NCBI GenBank assembly: GCA_037042915.1
Contig: CM073197.1
Span: 3,286,001-3,350,000, forward strand
Length of the DNA: 64,000 nucleotides
Reading direction: 5' to 3'
DNA from: Auricularia sp. M13
Lineage: Eukaryota; Basidiomycota; Agaricomycetes; Auriculariales; Auriculariaceae
In this document: positions 11,130-20,761 of the stretch, in pieces
How positions within the stretch are numbered: position 1 is the stretch's first letter
Layout of the letters: each line of letters begins with the position of its first letter
Made by a program: the position numbers and the translations under genes
Notes under the pieces: model-generated
Database searches by the model: none
The model's input: only the letters and a program-made list of their open reading frames with translations
What the model was told of the DNA's origin: nothing

Positions 11130-11795
11130 GTGGGCAGTGCCTACGACTCTCTAGTCTCGTTCCCAGACGATGCGCCGGAGTCGGACTTTGATTCCCGGAC
11201 ACGTCCGCCGGCTAACGTCTGGGCCGCACTTTCGATTTTTCAAGCGCCGCCGATTTTGATACTGAACGTGACTTTGGACTTCGCCAAATCGCGTCGACCT
11301 TCCCTACACTCAGAATTCACCTCTCCAGGGACCAGAGCATAAATGCGTTTCAGAGCATTTGGAGACGATTTGGACGATGTCATTTTTCCCACAAAGATAA
11401 ATATATAGAAATTAGCTGTGACCCCCCAGTCGCCCAGAAACACCTCAAAGGGCGTCTAGGACGTCTATTAGTGGATTCTACGCAAAATTGGGAGGTAGTG
11501 ATCAAGCAGGGTAATTACTACGTATTTTCCGGAGGCTCAAAATAACCATGGCTCATTCGCGACCAAATCGTTTGAAAGTCATTTTTGCCTATGCTTGTGG
11601 AGACATGAATTTGAAGTGGTGAGGCGTCGGTGCGATTTGGCTAAGTCCAGTGTCACGCTCAGTATCAAAAAGTGTGACGGTTCTGGTGACAAAAGTGCAT
11701 CCCAGCCTCTTGAGACTCCGTATCGGCGGAGTTCGAAAGAGGCTGGGGACGAGCCTAACGACTCTCGGATATATGCACTGAGCACGTACCTTATA
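11130..11795. repeat. fold-back (inverted-repeat) element with about 200-bp imperfect arms
   Basis: The left arm (about 11130-11335) and the right arm (about 11595-11795) are imperfect reverse complements. The best core is TTTTGATACTGAACGTGAC with GGACTTCGCCAAATCGC on the left, against the reverse complement of the right arm, TTTTTGATACTGAGCGTGAC with GGACTTAGCCAAATCGC. Similarity continues outward through CTCGTTCCCAG against CTCGTCCCCAG and GCACTTTC against GCACTTTT. About 260 bases separate the arms. This is the architecture of a fold-back or MITE-like element. I could not define exact ends or a target duplication. No gene lies inside. Confidence 0.6.
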
Positions 11796-12035
11796 AGCCA
11801 TGGCACTTGGGACCCCAACCTATGTTTTTGGATGGCTTGAGAGGGCGGGCATTTGTATCTAATACTCCATTCCGGAGGTGGCCAAACACTTTGGCCGGCT
11901 ATGGGTTATGGACGAAGAGGGCTACGGGTTTTAAGAGCTTCAGCTGTATGATGCATTGATGCCTGGTAAGGACTCGTAGTTCGGCAAGGGTTATGTGATT
12001 GTATATTACAGGTCGTACAGTATCTTACTGGTTCA

Positions 12036-13409
12036 TCAATCCTGCAGCGTTCCACTGAGTCTTTGAATGCTTGACAAAATATCCCTGTGGAACTCCCTTA
12101 CGACCTCCGCGGCAGGGATGACCGTCTTTACCGAGCCTACGGATGACCCTACGATGTTCGAGCTGTTATCAGCAAATGCCCGCAGAATGCGCAACAGCTC
12201 GTTCCCACCAGACCACGTGATGATCCTGCTAATGTCGCCGTCCGCGACAGCTTTGTCGAAGTCTTCCTTCAGAGCATCGACACTGCGGCCTTCGATGTAC
12301 TCGTCGTAGGTCTTGTTTCTCAAAGCGCGACCGTCAATGCCTAGACGATTGTTAGCCACATCCACTCGGTCATGCCGCATACGATTACCTTTGGGCCAAC
12401 CGGTGCTACCTCTGGTCTCATCAAATCACTGGGTGCATTCAGTGGGGGAGAAAGCCGCGCACCGCATAATGTCGAAAATCTCAGTCCGCACAGAGCTGCC
12501 GACGTCAGCAGCGACGATGGCCTCCTTCTGGGCCTGCGAATAGCCCAGCGCCTCGGGAGTGGCGAGCAGCCGCGTCCCGACGACCACGCCGTCCGCTCCC
12601 AACGCAAGGAGAGCTGCTGCCTGTGAGCCAGTGCTGATTCCGCCTGCCGCGAGGACCACGGGTCTCTGGTCAGTTTGTAGGGCATCGAGGACCACCGGCA
12701 GCAGCGAGATGATCGGCGCGCCGTTCGCTACGCCGTGTCCACCAGCTTCGACGCCTGCGACAGGATATACCCTTCAGTCGTATGCAAACTTTCCGCTGAG
12801 ATAGCGCGAGGGAGATCGGCAGACCTTGCACAATGATGACCTCGGCACCCCACTCCGCCGCCGCCTTCGCCTCGCGCACAGAGTTCACCACGATGGCGAT
12901 CTGGCGACAGTGGTCATCAACATGAGCATCTCGCATCTGATATTTGAGAGAGAGAGACGCAACGCGACCTTACCTTGACTTCGCGATCCGACTCGCGCAC
13001 AAAGTCATACCAGCGCTTCACATCGCCGAACGAGAGCCAGATACACTCGACCTGGCCCGCCGCGCGCTTGACGACCTCCTCCGCGCTCTGCGCGGGCATC
13101 TCGTCCAGGATCCACGCGAGGAAGCCCACGCCCAGCGGCAGTCGGCTCTGCGGTTGCTTGAGGATTCCACGGGCGATGTCCAGCTGCTCGTCGATGAACT
13201 TGAGCGTCGGCTTTGCTGCGCGTCCAGCATACTCAAGTGTCTGTTAATGCTCTGCACGATGACTGCGTACTATTGCCGATAAATCCGAACCCGCCAGCAC
13301 CGCTGACCGCAGCGGCGAGCGCGCCACCGGCCGGTCCGCCCATCGCTGCGCCGACAACGGGCACGCGGCAGCGAAAAAGCTGCGTCGCGCGAGTACGAAT
13401 GGCTTGCAT
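12036..13409 (-). CDS. nitronate monooxygenase (2-nitropropane dioxygenase family), possibly damaged
   Basis: A flavin-dependent TIM-barrel enzyme of the nitronate monooxygenase family, which oxidises alkyl nitronates. The start is ATG at 13409 (MQAIRTRATQLFRCRVPVV). Family signatures follow in order: GAAMGGPAGGALAAAVSGAGGFGFIG, then LGVGFLAWILDEMP, then the QGVEAGGHGVANGAP motif across an intron, then VVLAAGGISTG and ALGADGVVVGTRLLAT (flavin phosphate-binding region), then the C-terminal IDGRALRNKTYDEYI. Introns are placed at about 12945-12916, 12826-12775 and near 12390-12340. Two joins could not be made in frame with GT-AG introns: exon 1 to exon 2 (about 13280-13240) and before FDETRG (about 12470-12430). 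The gene is either damaged or has splicing I failed to resolve. Confidence 0.75.
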
Positions 13410-13650
13410 ATCTTGGTATTAGAGAACTGTGGTACAGGTGCTGGCTAAGCTTCTGAATCTGAGTCAGTTACGCGCCAGTCGTCGACGAAGCGGGCCATAT
13501 GTACGGCATGGGCGCCAAAGCTGATATCACACTCTCAAAACGGTGCGAGTCCGACAAACCCAGCCGGAATCCCGAAAGCGCTTTCGCAGTAAGCGGAATG
13601 CCCGAAAGAGGAACTGTAGAGCACGTCCAAAGAAACAAGGTGAGTACAAG

Positions 13651-16530
13651 CTACAACTTGAGCTTCTTGCCATCCACAGGAACAGTCGGCCTGCCCGCAC
13701 CCGCACCCGCCCCTTTCCCACCTTTCCCACCCTTCGCATCGCGTCCATTGACCTTCCCAACAACAGTCACACCGCGGCCTTTAGTTACGGCGCTTAGCGC
13801 CTTAGCCTTCTCCTTCTTGACGCCGCCAATTCCGCGCGGCTTGTGTCCGACCTGCGCAACCTTGCCTTGCGCAGCGACGACGCGGTCGCGCTTCTTGTGC
13901 CGCTCCTTGCCGCGCTGGCGCGCGCGCCGCTTCTCCTCGGGCGTCATCTCGCTGCGCGCAACCAGCTCGCGCGCCGTCGCGCGCGCCGCGACCTCCTCCG
14001 GCGCGAGCATCGTCGCCGCCGCGGTCGCCGTGGGCAGCGCCGACTCGAGCGACGCCGCCGGCACGTTCGCGATCGTCGTGATCTTGCTTGTCGGCTACAA
14101 CACAACAGCTCAGCAAGTTATCCCCCAACGAGCAGCAGCAGTAAAACAGAAGCAGAAAGAGGGGAGAGACGGAAAGCAGACGCACAGCCTTAGGCGTGAA
14201 ATGCGCGTTGCACAGCGCGTCGAGCTTGTAGCAGATGCCGTCCCACAGTTTCTCCAGCTCCTTGTGCTCCTTGGCGAGCTTGCCGTCGCGGTCGTCCGTC
14301 GTCGCAGCCCCGGACGCCGCGGCGCTGTACTCGTCCTCGTACAGCTGCGCGAGGCTCTTCTGGCTCTTCTGGTCCGAGATCTCGAACTGCGCGCGGCGCG
14401 ACGGCGCGAGCGCGCCCTCGGGCCGCTTGCGCTCGACGTCGTCGAAGTTGTTCTACATGCGGCGCGCGCGTCAGCGTGCATTCAAAAACAAACAAATCAA
14501 AGTCGGAGGATATTTGTTGAGTCAAGGGAGTGGCAGATGGAGGAGAGAGACGGGGAGGGGAGAAACTGGGATCAATGGACGCACCTCCAAAATGCGCCTC
14601 TTAATAATCTCCTCGAGCCCAGCCACCTTCTCCTCCGTAACAGCGGGCACCGGCCGCGCCGCGCGGTCAAACTCCAGGTCCTCCTCGAGCAGAGCATTCT
14701 GCGGGCGCGCGCGCGCGCCGACCTCGCCCATCAGCTCCCACGCGCGCGGCGCGACGTTCTCGGCCTCGAGCGCGGCGATCTGCGCCTGCAGCTCCGCCAT
14801 GCGCTTTTCGTGCGCCGACATACCTAGAGATCGAGCGAATGAGATGTCAGTCCATTTGATGCGTGGGGGTGGGGGTGGGGTAAGGACAAACCGGATTGAC
14901 CGCCCGGCTCGTCGTCGTCCTCCGCGAAGAGGTCATCTTTGAGCCGCTCGATGGCCGCGCGCCCGCCGTCCTCCTCCTCCTCATCCTCCTCATCTTCCTC
15001 CTCAGTCGTGCTCCCATCAAACTCCGCATCCTCATCCTGATCCATGCCCTCCCCACCCTCATCCTCATCCTCATCATCGCTATCAGAGTCGTCGTCGTCG
15101 TCCGAGCGCGAGAGACCTTGCTCCTTGAGCAGCTTCTCGAGCAGCAGGTTGCGCCGGCGCAGCGGCGACGGCTTGATGTTCTTCACGCGCACCTTCTCGT
15201 GGAACTGCACCGTGCGCTTCCTTTCCGGCGGTGGGGGGTCGGCGGGCTCATGGTCGGTTTCGAATTGGAAGCCTTGCTTTTTCTGCTTCGCTTTCGCTTT
15301 CGCTTTTTGTTGCGCTGCTTGTTGCGCTGCGAGGGCTTTGCGTGAGGGCGGGTCGAAAAAGTCTTTGTAGTATAATTCTGTTACGCCGCGTCAATGTCAG
15401 CCTGATTCTGCAGCGCGGAGACGCAGGGGGCATGAACGCACCGCCAGACTCCTCAAGATCGTCTTCGTCAAACGCAGCGGGGTCGTCCACCGCCGAAAAC
15501 AAGTCGACGTCCTCATCCTCATCGCTATCCTCGCCGTCGTCCTTCAGCTTGCCCGACGAGCGCGAGCGCGCCTCGGCCGCGTCCGCCTCGGCGTTAAAGT
15601 CCGCGAGCGAGAAGAAGCCGTCGTCCAGCACGCTCTTCGGTCCGCCGCCGCCCGTGGATTTATTCGCCTTATTGCTGGGCCCGTCTTCGAGGTCTTCGAA
15701 GTCGGTGCCGGAGTCCTCGTCGGACGGGTCGCGCAGGTCCAGCTCGTGCTCGGGCTCGGAGTGCTCGCCGTCGGACGAGTCCGAGCTGAGCAGCGCGTCG
15801 AGCTCGCTCGAGCCGGGCTCGGACTCGTCGTCCTCGCTGTCGCTGTCCCCCTCGGCGCCCTCGGCGTGCAACTTGTCCAGCGCAGCTTGCAGCCCGCCGT
15901 CGTCATCGCCATCTTCGTCCATCGCATCCTCATCCTCGTCTTCCATAACGACCTTCCGTGCGTCCCCGCCCGGGCCCTCGTCGTCGTCGTCCGGCTCCTC
16001 TTCGAGTATACGCCCAAGCATGGCGCATAGCGTGCTCGCGCGAAGGTCGAGCTGCGCCCAGACCTGCTCGTCCGCCGCGCCGTCGACGTACAGCGCGTCC
16101 AGCGGCGTCGCGCGCCACGCCGCGTCCGGGGTCGCAGCAGTAGCAGCGGCGGCTTTTTGCTTGCCCTTGCCTTTTCCCGAGGCCTCAGCGCGCGTCTGGG
16201 AGCGCGTTTTGGGCGCCTCGGACGGCTGCAGCGACGCGAGGAACGGCACGATGTGGCGCTCGGCCGCGGCCTCCGTTTTCAATGCTGCGTGTAGCCCATT
16301 AGCATTTCTTGTACGGACGAAAAGATTGGTATGGTGCTGCACTTACCCCGGTCAAAGATGAATTGCGCAGCGGCGAGACTCGCAGCGTGGATGTCGGCGT
16401 CGCCGACTGCGAGCGCCTCGGGTTTCTCGTCGAGCAGGGACGACAGACGCGCCAGCGGCGGCGGCAGCTCTGGTTCTGGCTCGGGCGCGACGGCGCGCGA
16501 GGGGCCCGCCTTCTGTGGTGAGCGCGCCAT
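13651..16530 (-). CDS. MPP10: U3 snoRNP protein MPP10
   Basis: MPP10 is a core component of the U3 small nucleolar ribonucleoprotein (SSU processome), needed for early 18S rRNA processing in the nucleolus. The start is ATG at 16530 (MARSPQKAGPSR). Domains in order: an N-terminal region with an intron near 16350-16285; a long acidic serine-rich middle (DEDEDAMDEDGDDD); the conserved YYKDFFDPP-type box near 15370; VQFHEKVRVKNIKPSPLR; a second acidic block; MSAHEKRMAELQAQIAALE, then ALLEEDLEFDRAARPVPAVT and EEIIKRRILE; then NFDDVERKRP, LYEDEYSAAAS and KLDALCNAHFTPK; ending in a basic Lys/Gly-rich tail. Several short introns (about 15390, 14850, 14580, 14450, 14180-14090) break it. The long plus-strand open frames here are antisense shadows. 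It is divergent from the thioesterase gene 130 bases away. Confidence 0.88.
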
Positions 16531-16658
16531 TGTTGCGTTGCGGGTTGGTTCAGCGCGCACCCAGTGGACGCGTGAAAAGATTCAGCAGGCAAAGTCCGGC
16601 AAAAGCGCCGGGCGCTCTTAGCTGCTCTCCGTCACCACCGAGCCCGGCTGCGCGCAAT

Positions 16659-17414
16659 ATGCAGGCGTCCAGCAGCAGCAGCAAGGAGCGTGTATGGAGC
16701 GGCTATCAGGACGCTGTGCGGCGCCGTAAAGGCCGCTTTGCGTATAGCATTGCGTCCAGGGTGCATTTGAAGAGCACTACTACCGAGCGCAAGAATGGCG
16801 CTGTCGTCTCGTCGACCGTCGTCTGCGAGACTGTGGTTGAGCAGGGTGCGTATATCTACGCTTTATATTCTCAGAATTTGAGCAGCTGACGCTGGGCACA
16901 TTCATAGATATGCTCAACGGCGGCGGCAGGATACACGGCGCATGCCTTGCCTACCTCGTTGACTTGTACGCCAAAGCTCACAATAATGGATGTATTCTGA
17001 ATCTTACGACACGCCAATTTATCAGGTGCACAACCTTTGCGCTCCAGCTGCACTCACTCGAGAGCGGTGGCAGCGGCAACGAAGGCTCAACACAGACGCT
17101 GAACGTCATATATCACGCTCCCGCAGCAGAGTGTGTCTCCCATCCCCGTTTTACTCTCAGATTAATGCTCACGCCGAATTGCTTTTCAATTCCCAAGGGG
17201 CGCAACTCTCCGCATCGTCTGCACCTCGCTGGACGTCGACGATACGACCATGAGCGGCAAATGCGAGGTGCGCAGCACTCCATCTCACTCGTATTCGGTA
17301 CTTACATCGGCTGATACTTGCACTTATACTTAGGTCTGGGACGCCGACAACAAGCGGCTGGTAGCCTCGGGAATGCAACTCAAGAGCACCGCGTCGCATC
17401 GTGCGCGCCTGTGA
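16659..17414 (+). CDS. PaaI-like acyl-CoA thioesterase (hotdog fold)
   Basis: A small hotdog-fold thioesterase of the PaaI/ACOT13 type, which would hydrolyse acyl-CoA thioesters. Start ATG at 16659 (MQASSSSSKERVWSGYQD), stop TGA at 17412-17414. The protein is spread over about five short exons. Exon 2 carries the family signature LTLGTFIDMLNGGGRIHGACLAYLVDL, in which the (G)G-x-x-H-G-A-C motif forms the active-site loop. Later exons give TLNVIYHAPAAE, then GATLRIVCTSLDVDD and MSGKCE, then VWDADNKRLVASGM, the last hotdog strand. Introns are typically 45-60 nt with clear GT-AG ends (for example after VVEQ and before VWDAD). The substrate cannot be inferred. It shares a short divergent promoter region with MPP10. 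Confidence 0.75.
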
Positions 17415-17647
17415 AATCTACAAACAGCATGTATTTTGGATCTCACTGAAGGAAACTATATAATTACACGGTGATTATTTGATTAAACGAACTACGGTTC
17501 TGAGTTATTTATTTATTGATCCCGCCCTTTCGACCGAGTCCGCCGAGGTACTACTAGTACCAGCTGGCACTTGTTCTTTGCGTTCAGTCTGCATGCTTCA
17601 ATTATAAAGCGGAATTCCCATTGACAGAATTTTCAGAAGTTTCAACG

Positions 17648-18461
17648 CTACGCTACATACACTGCGTGGATAATGGTCCATTCACACTCCCACGCCGCCC
17701 GCCTGGCCCCGCAGGGGAGACAAGGTGAACCAAGGTCTTTCCTGCTCAGATGTCTACTGTAAGAAAACTCATCTGGGGCCTCATTCTGAACCACTCTTAC
17801 CGTCTGCCGCCGTAGACATTGCCTCCAGCGCCTAAACATGGACCAGGTGTAGAGGGCGTGTAACACGGTAAGAAGCCATCCTACGACAACAACGGCGTAC
17901 AAGAGCCGACATCTGGAGTACAAAGGATAAAACGGTGAGCATGCCCCAACTTGAAAGATGCGCAGCATGGCGACTCGGCGTTGCTCACATGTGGTCCGCG
18001 GAACACGACTCGGACTTGGCCACGACGGCAGCCAGCAAGCTCATCGAAGTACCCGTCGCGAGAGTGACCATGGCCGTGGCGATGAGTATGGTGTATCCCA
18101 AGTACCGCTGCCACTTGTCGTCTCGCAGCGCCGGCGGCACAGCTGCATTGGGTGCCGCGGCGTGACTGCCCGTGGCAGCTTCCGCGATGCCGACAAACAT
18201 GGCCGCCGCCAGTGTAAACGTCGCGCACATAGCTGAAGCAACTACATAGCAGAGTAAGAATGTTGAGTATTTAATTTTAATGCTCGGTAGCGACAGCAGA
18301 CCCACATGATACGAGGACGCAGTACCACCTGGTGTTCTCCTTGGATGACACAGCAGTTGCGCGCATCCGGCAAGCCCGGATTCGACCAAGAACAGGATGG
18401 CGATGAGGAACGCGGAGGTCAGACGCGATGAGAGCGCTGCAAGATTCGGGGATATCTCCAT
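17648..18461 (-). CDS. multi-pass membrane protein, tandem paralogue 1
   Basis: The first of three related membrane-protein genes in tandem on the minus strand. Start ATG at 18461 (MEISPNLAALSS). The predicted membrane segments are LTSAFLIAILFLVESGLAG, FTLAAAMFVGIAEAA, YTILIATAMVTLATGTSMSLLAAVVA and LLYAVVVVGWLLTVLHALYTW, giving about four transmembrane helices. Introns lie near 18340-18240, 17990-17915 and 17800-17750. The pattern LLYAVVVVGW...RWRQCLR near the C-terminus recurs in the two paralogues. No known family was recognised. The 3' end and last intron are uncertain. Confidence 0.55.
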
Positions 18462-18744
18462 GATTTATCGTAGCAAGCTGCCAGAATGTCGGGTGGGGAC
18501 TGGCACCGGCATGTGGGGGGCGGACGGGTTATATAGGGCTTCGAGGGGAAGTCGCCATTGTGCGACGGGAGGTAGCCACAATGCGGGTGCATTGTTGTAG
18601 TTAGGACTGACTCATGTTCGGTGTTCACATTCTACTTTCGAATACAACGCGGTCACAAATTATGCTTGTAATATACAGCCTCCGAGTCAATGGGGAGGCG
18701 GGGCGGTCAAATCTACTAGTAATGCTTCTTGATCTTTGGGATTA

Positions 18745-19518
18745 TCAGTAGACGCGTAGGGTTTGGGACTGCCACGCTCCAGAGTCAGAATCACTGTGCC
18801 CCTGCCGCCTGTCCTGACTCCTCTTATATCGGCTTCTCAGACAGGAATCGACAGTCCGTCCCCAATACGGTACGGACAAGTCAATCGGAATCTTTACCAT
18901 TAAGATCATTACTACATTATCTACACGGAATGCCTGCACCAATATCAGGTGTTCGGAGATGTTGCCGCCAGCGCAAACAGGCAAAGCCGACGATAAGGCC
19001 GTGTGCCAGCGCAAGAGGCCATCCAGCTGCGACGACGGCAAATAGCATCATGCAGCTAATTGAGGGGTGAGAAGCATGATTAAGAAGTTGAAAACTACGC
19101 TGCTGCTCACCCTTCGTCTCCCGGACATGATTTAGCCACGACCGCCGTCAACGACACCAGCACCCCGATCCAGAAGACATCGCCGAGTGCTGTCAAGATG
19201 CATACGAAGGCTCCTATCCGGGGATGTTTCCTGATGCTGTCGTTCCATTCTGTCATGGTGGCTATAAAGCAGCCGACCAAGATTACAGTCATCGCACACC
19301 ACGCCGAAGCAGCTAAAGTATCAGTTGAGTGGGTATAAGGGAGAGATAAGCGACGGAGACGTACTGACTACGAGAAAGCAGTGCTTCCCGACGCTTTCGC
19401 TTTCGGATGCAGCTTGTGCAAAGGCGGCAAGCAAGATTTCGGCGATGAACCCGACGGCGATGATGCATGAGTAACTGCAATGCAGCACGAGCGAGTCAAC
19501 AAGTCGGGGACTCCACAT
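18745..19518 (-). CDS. multi-pass membrane protein, tandem paralogue 2
   Basis: The second member of the triplet. Start ATG at 19518 (MWSPRLVDSLVLHCSYSCI). Membrane segments are SCIIAVGFIAEILLAAFA, VILVGCFIATM, FVCILTALGDVFWIGVLVSLTAVVA, and across the next intron MMLFAVVAAGWPLALAHGLI, followed by the shared RWRQHL motif. The extracellular or lumenal join VVAKSCPGDEG matches VVAKSESCSAD in paralogue 1 and VANFCPGSRG in paralogue 3. Function unknown. Exon ends near 19370-19310 and 19110-19050 follow GT-AG rules. The final exon is the least certain part. Confidence 0.5.
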
Positions 19519-19739
19519 CGTACGGAAGGACCAAAGTTTTCGTTGGGGGAAGGGCAAGACCGGAGTTGTTGTGACTTTGAACTCGGGTTTTATAGGGATC
19601 GGGAGTTCGCCCTTTGTGTAGCCACAATGTGGGCCATCTGGTTGTGCGAAAAACTCAGAATGCACAAGATATATGTATTTATAACGAGATCGCGAGTCGA
19701 GTTCGTAATCTACAGCATGGCGACGCGAGACGGTCAAAG

Positions 19740-20419
19740 CTAAGGACTCTGGTACTTCGGGATCTGAGTACTGAACATTGGAATTGAATTCCTAAGCGAT
19801 CCTGTACTCCTTATCCTAGAAGGTGTGCATCTAAGAAATAGCCCGCGCGGAAAGCAGAGCGTCGCGCGCACCGTGGAGCCAAGACATTTCCGCCAGTATC
19901 CGTGGATGACGGCGATCTCGATGCCGTAGATCGCGGTCACGAACCAGCCAAGAAGCGTGACAACGTACAACATCCCGCACCTGCAACGAAGAGTTAGCGG
20001 ACCAAAGATGATTAGGACAGGAAGGAATGCTTCGGAACGCACCCCCGCGAGCCAGGGCAGAAGTTAGCCACATCCACGCACAAGTCGCGGAGCGCGACGA
20101 ACCAGAGCCCCGCGCTCCATGACATCGTAAGCGTTGTTACAGACCACGCCCACCGAAGCTGATTGGGCGACCACTCATACTGTAGGGATGCCAGGACGAG
20201 CAACAAGCCAAGCGTGCTGGACAGACAGCATGCGCTGCCGGCGACTGGCCCACGGCGTCGTTTAGCCACGAGCTGAGAGTGCTTCTGACGGTGACACGTA
20301 CCCAGAAGGAGTAAGATGTTGATGGACGGGCAGAAACCGATGAGCGCGATCTCTATGAAGAGTGCGCACGGGACGAGCGATGTGCAGGCCAAAATCCACG
20401 GTGATGGGAGGACGCGCAT
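19740..20419 (-). CDS. multi-pass membrane protein, tandem paralogue 3
   Basis: The third member of the triplet. Start ATG at 20419 (MRVLPSPWILACTSLVPCAL). Hydrophobic segments are CTSLVPCALFIEIALIGF, STLGLLLVLASL, WSVTTLTMSWSAGLWFVAL and, after an intron near 20045-19980, MLYVVTLLGWFVTAIYGIEIAV, followed by GYWRKCL. This last motif matches GWLLTV...RRWRQCL in paralogue 1. The three genes share order of segments and intron positions, indicating tandem duplication. No enzyme or transporter motif was seen. Confidence 0.5.
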
Positions 20420-20761
20420 GTCTGGGCGCAGGTCAAGCTGTGTTGGAAGCGGGGAAATGCAGAACCGGGGTTATGTAGGCTTCGGTCGCCATTTGCGCCC
20501 AGTCAAACAGTTGAGCCACGAGAAGCTCGAAATGTTCATCTCCATTGTGACTCAGTTGCAATTCCGCGGAGACGCGCAGCTCGTGTTAGCGCTTGATTGG
20601 ATAGCGGTTGTAATACTGCCTGGCGCAAACAACCGGGCACGAGCGTATGAATGCAGAGAGGAAGAAATCGTCGGGAGAAGAAGCGCCGCGGGATCAACCT
20701 GTCGATCGTGCCAACTCCGACACTCTTCCTCCTTTCCGCACTTTCCGCTTCCAGCCGGACA

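Noticed and set aside
13499-14827. A 442-codon plus-strand open frame
   Set aside because: It lies antisense to MPP10, whose conserved boxes read on the minus strand. The plus frame is Arg/Leu-rich with no family pattern.
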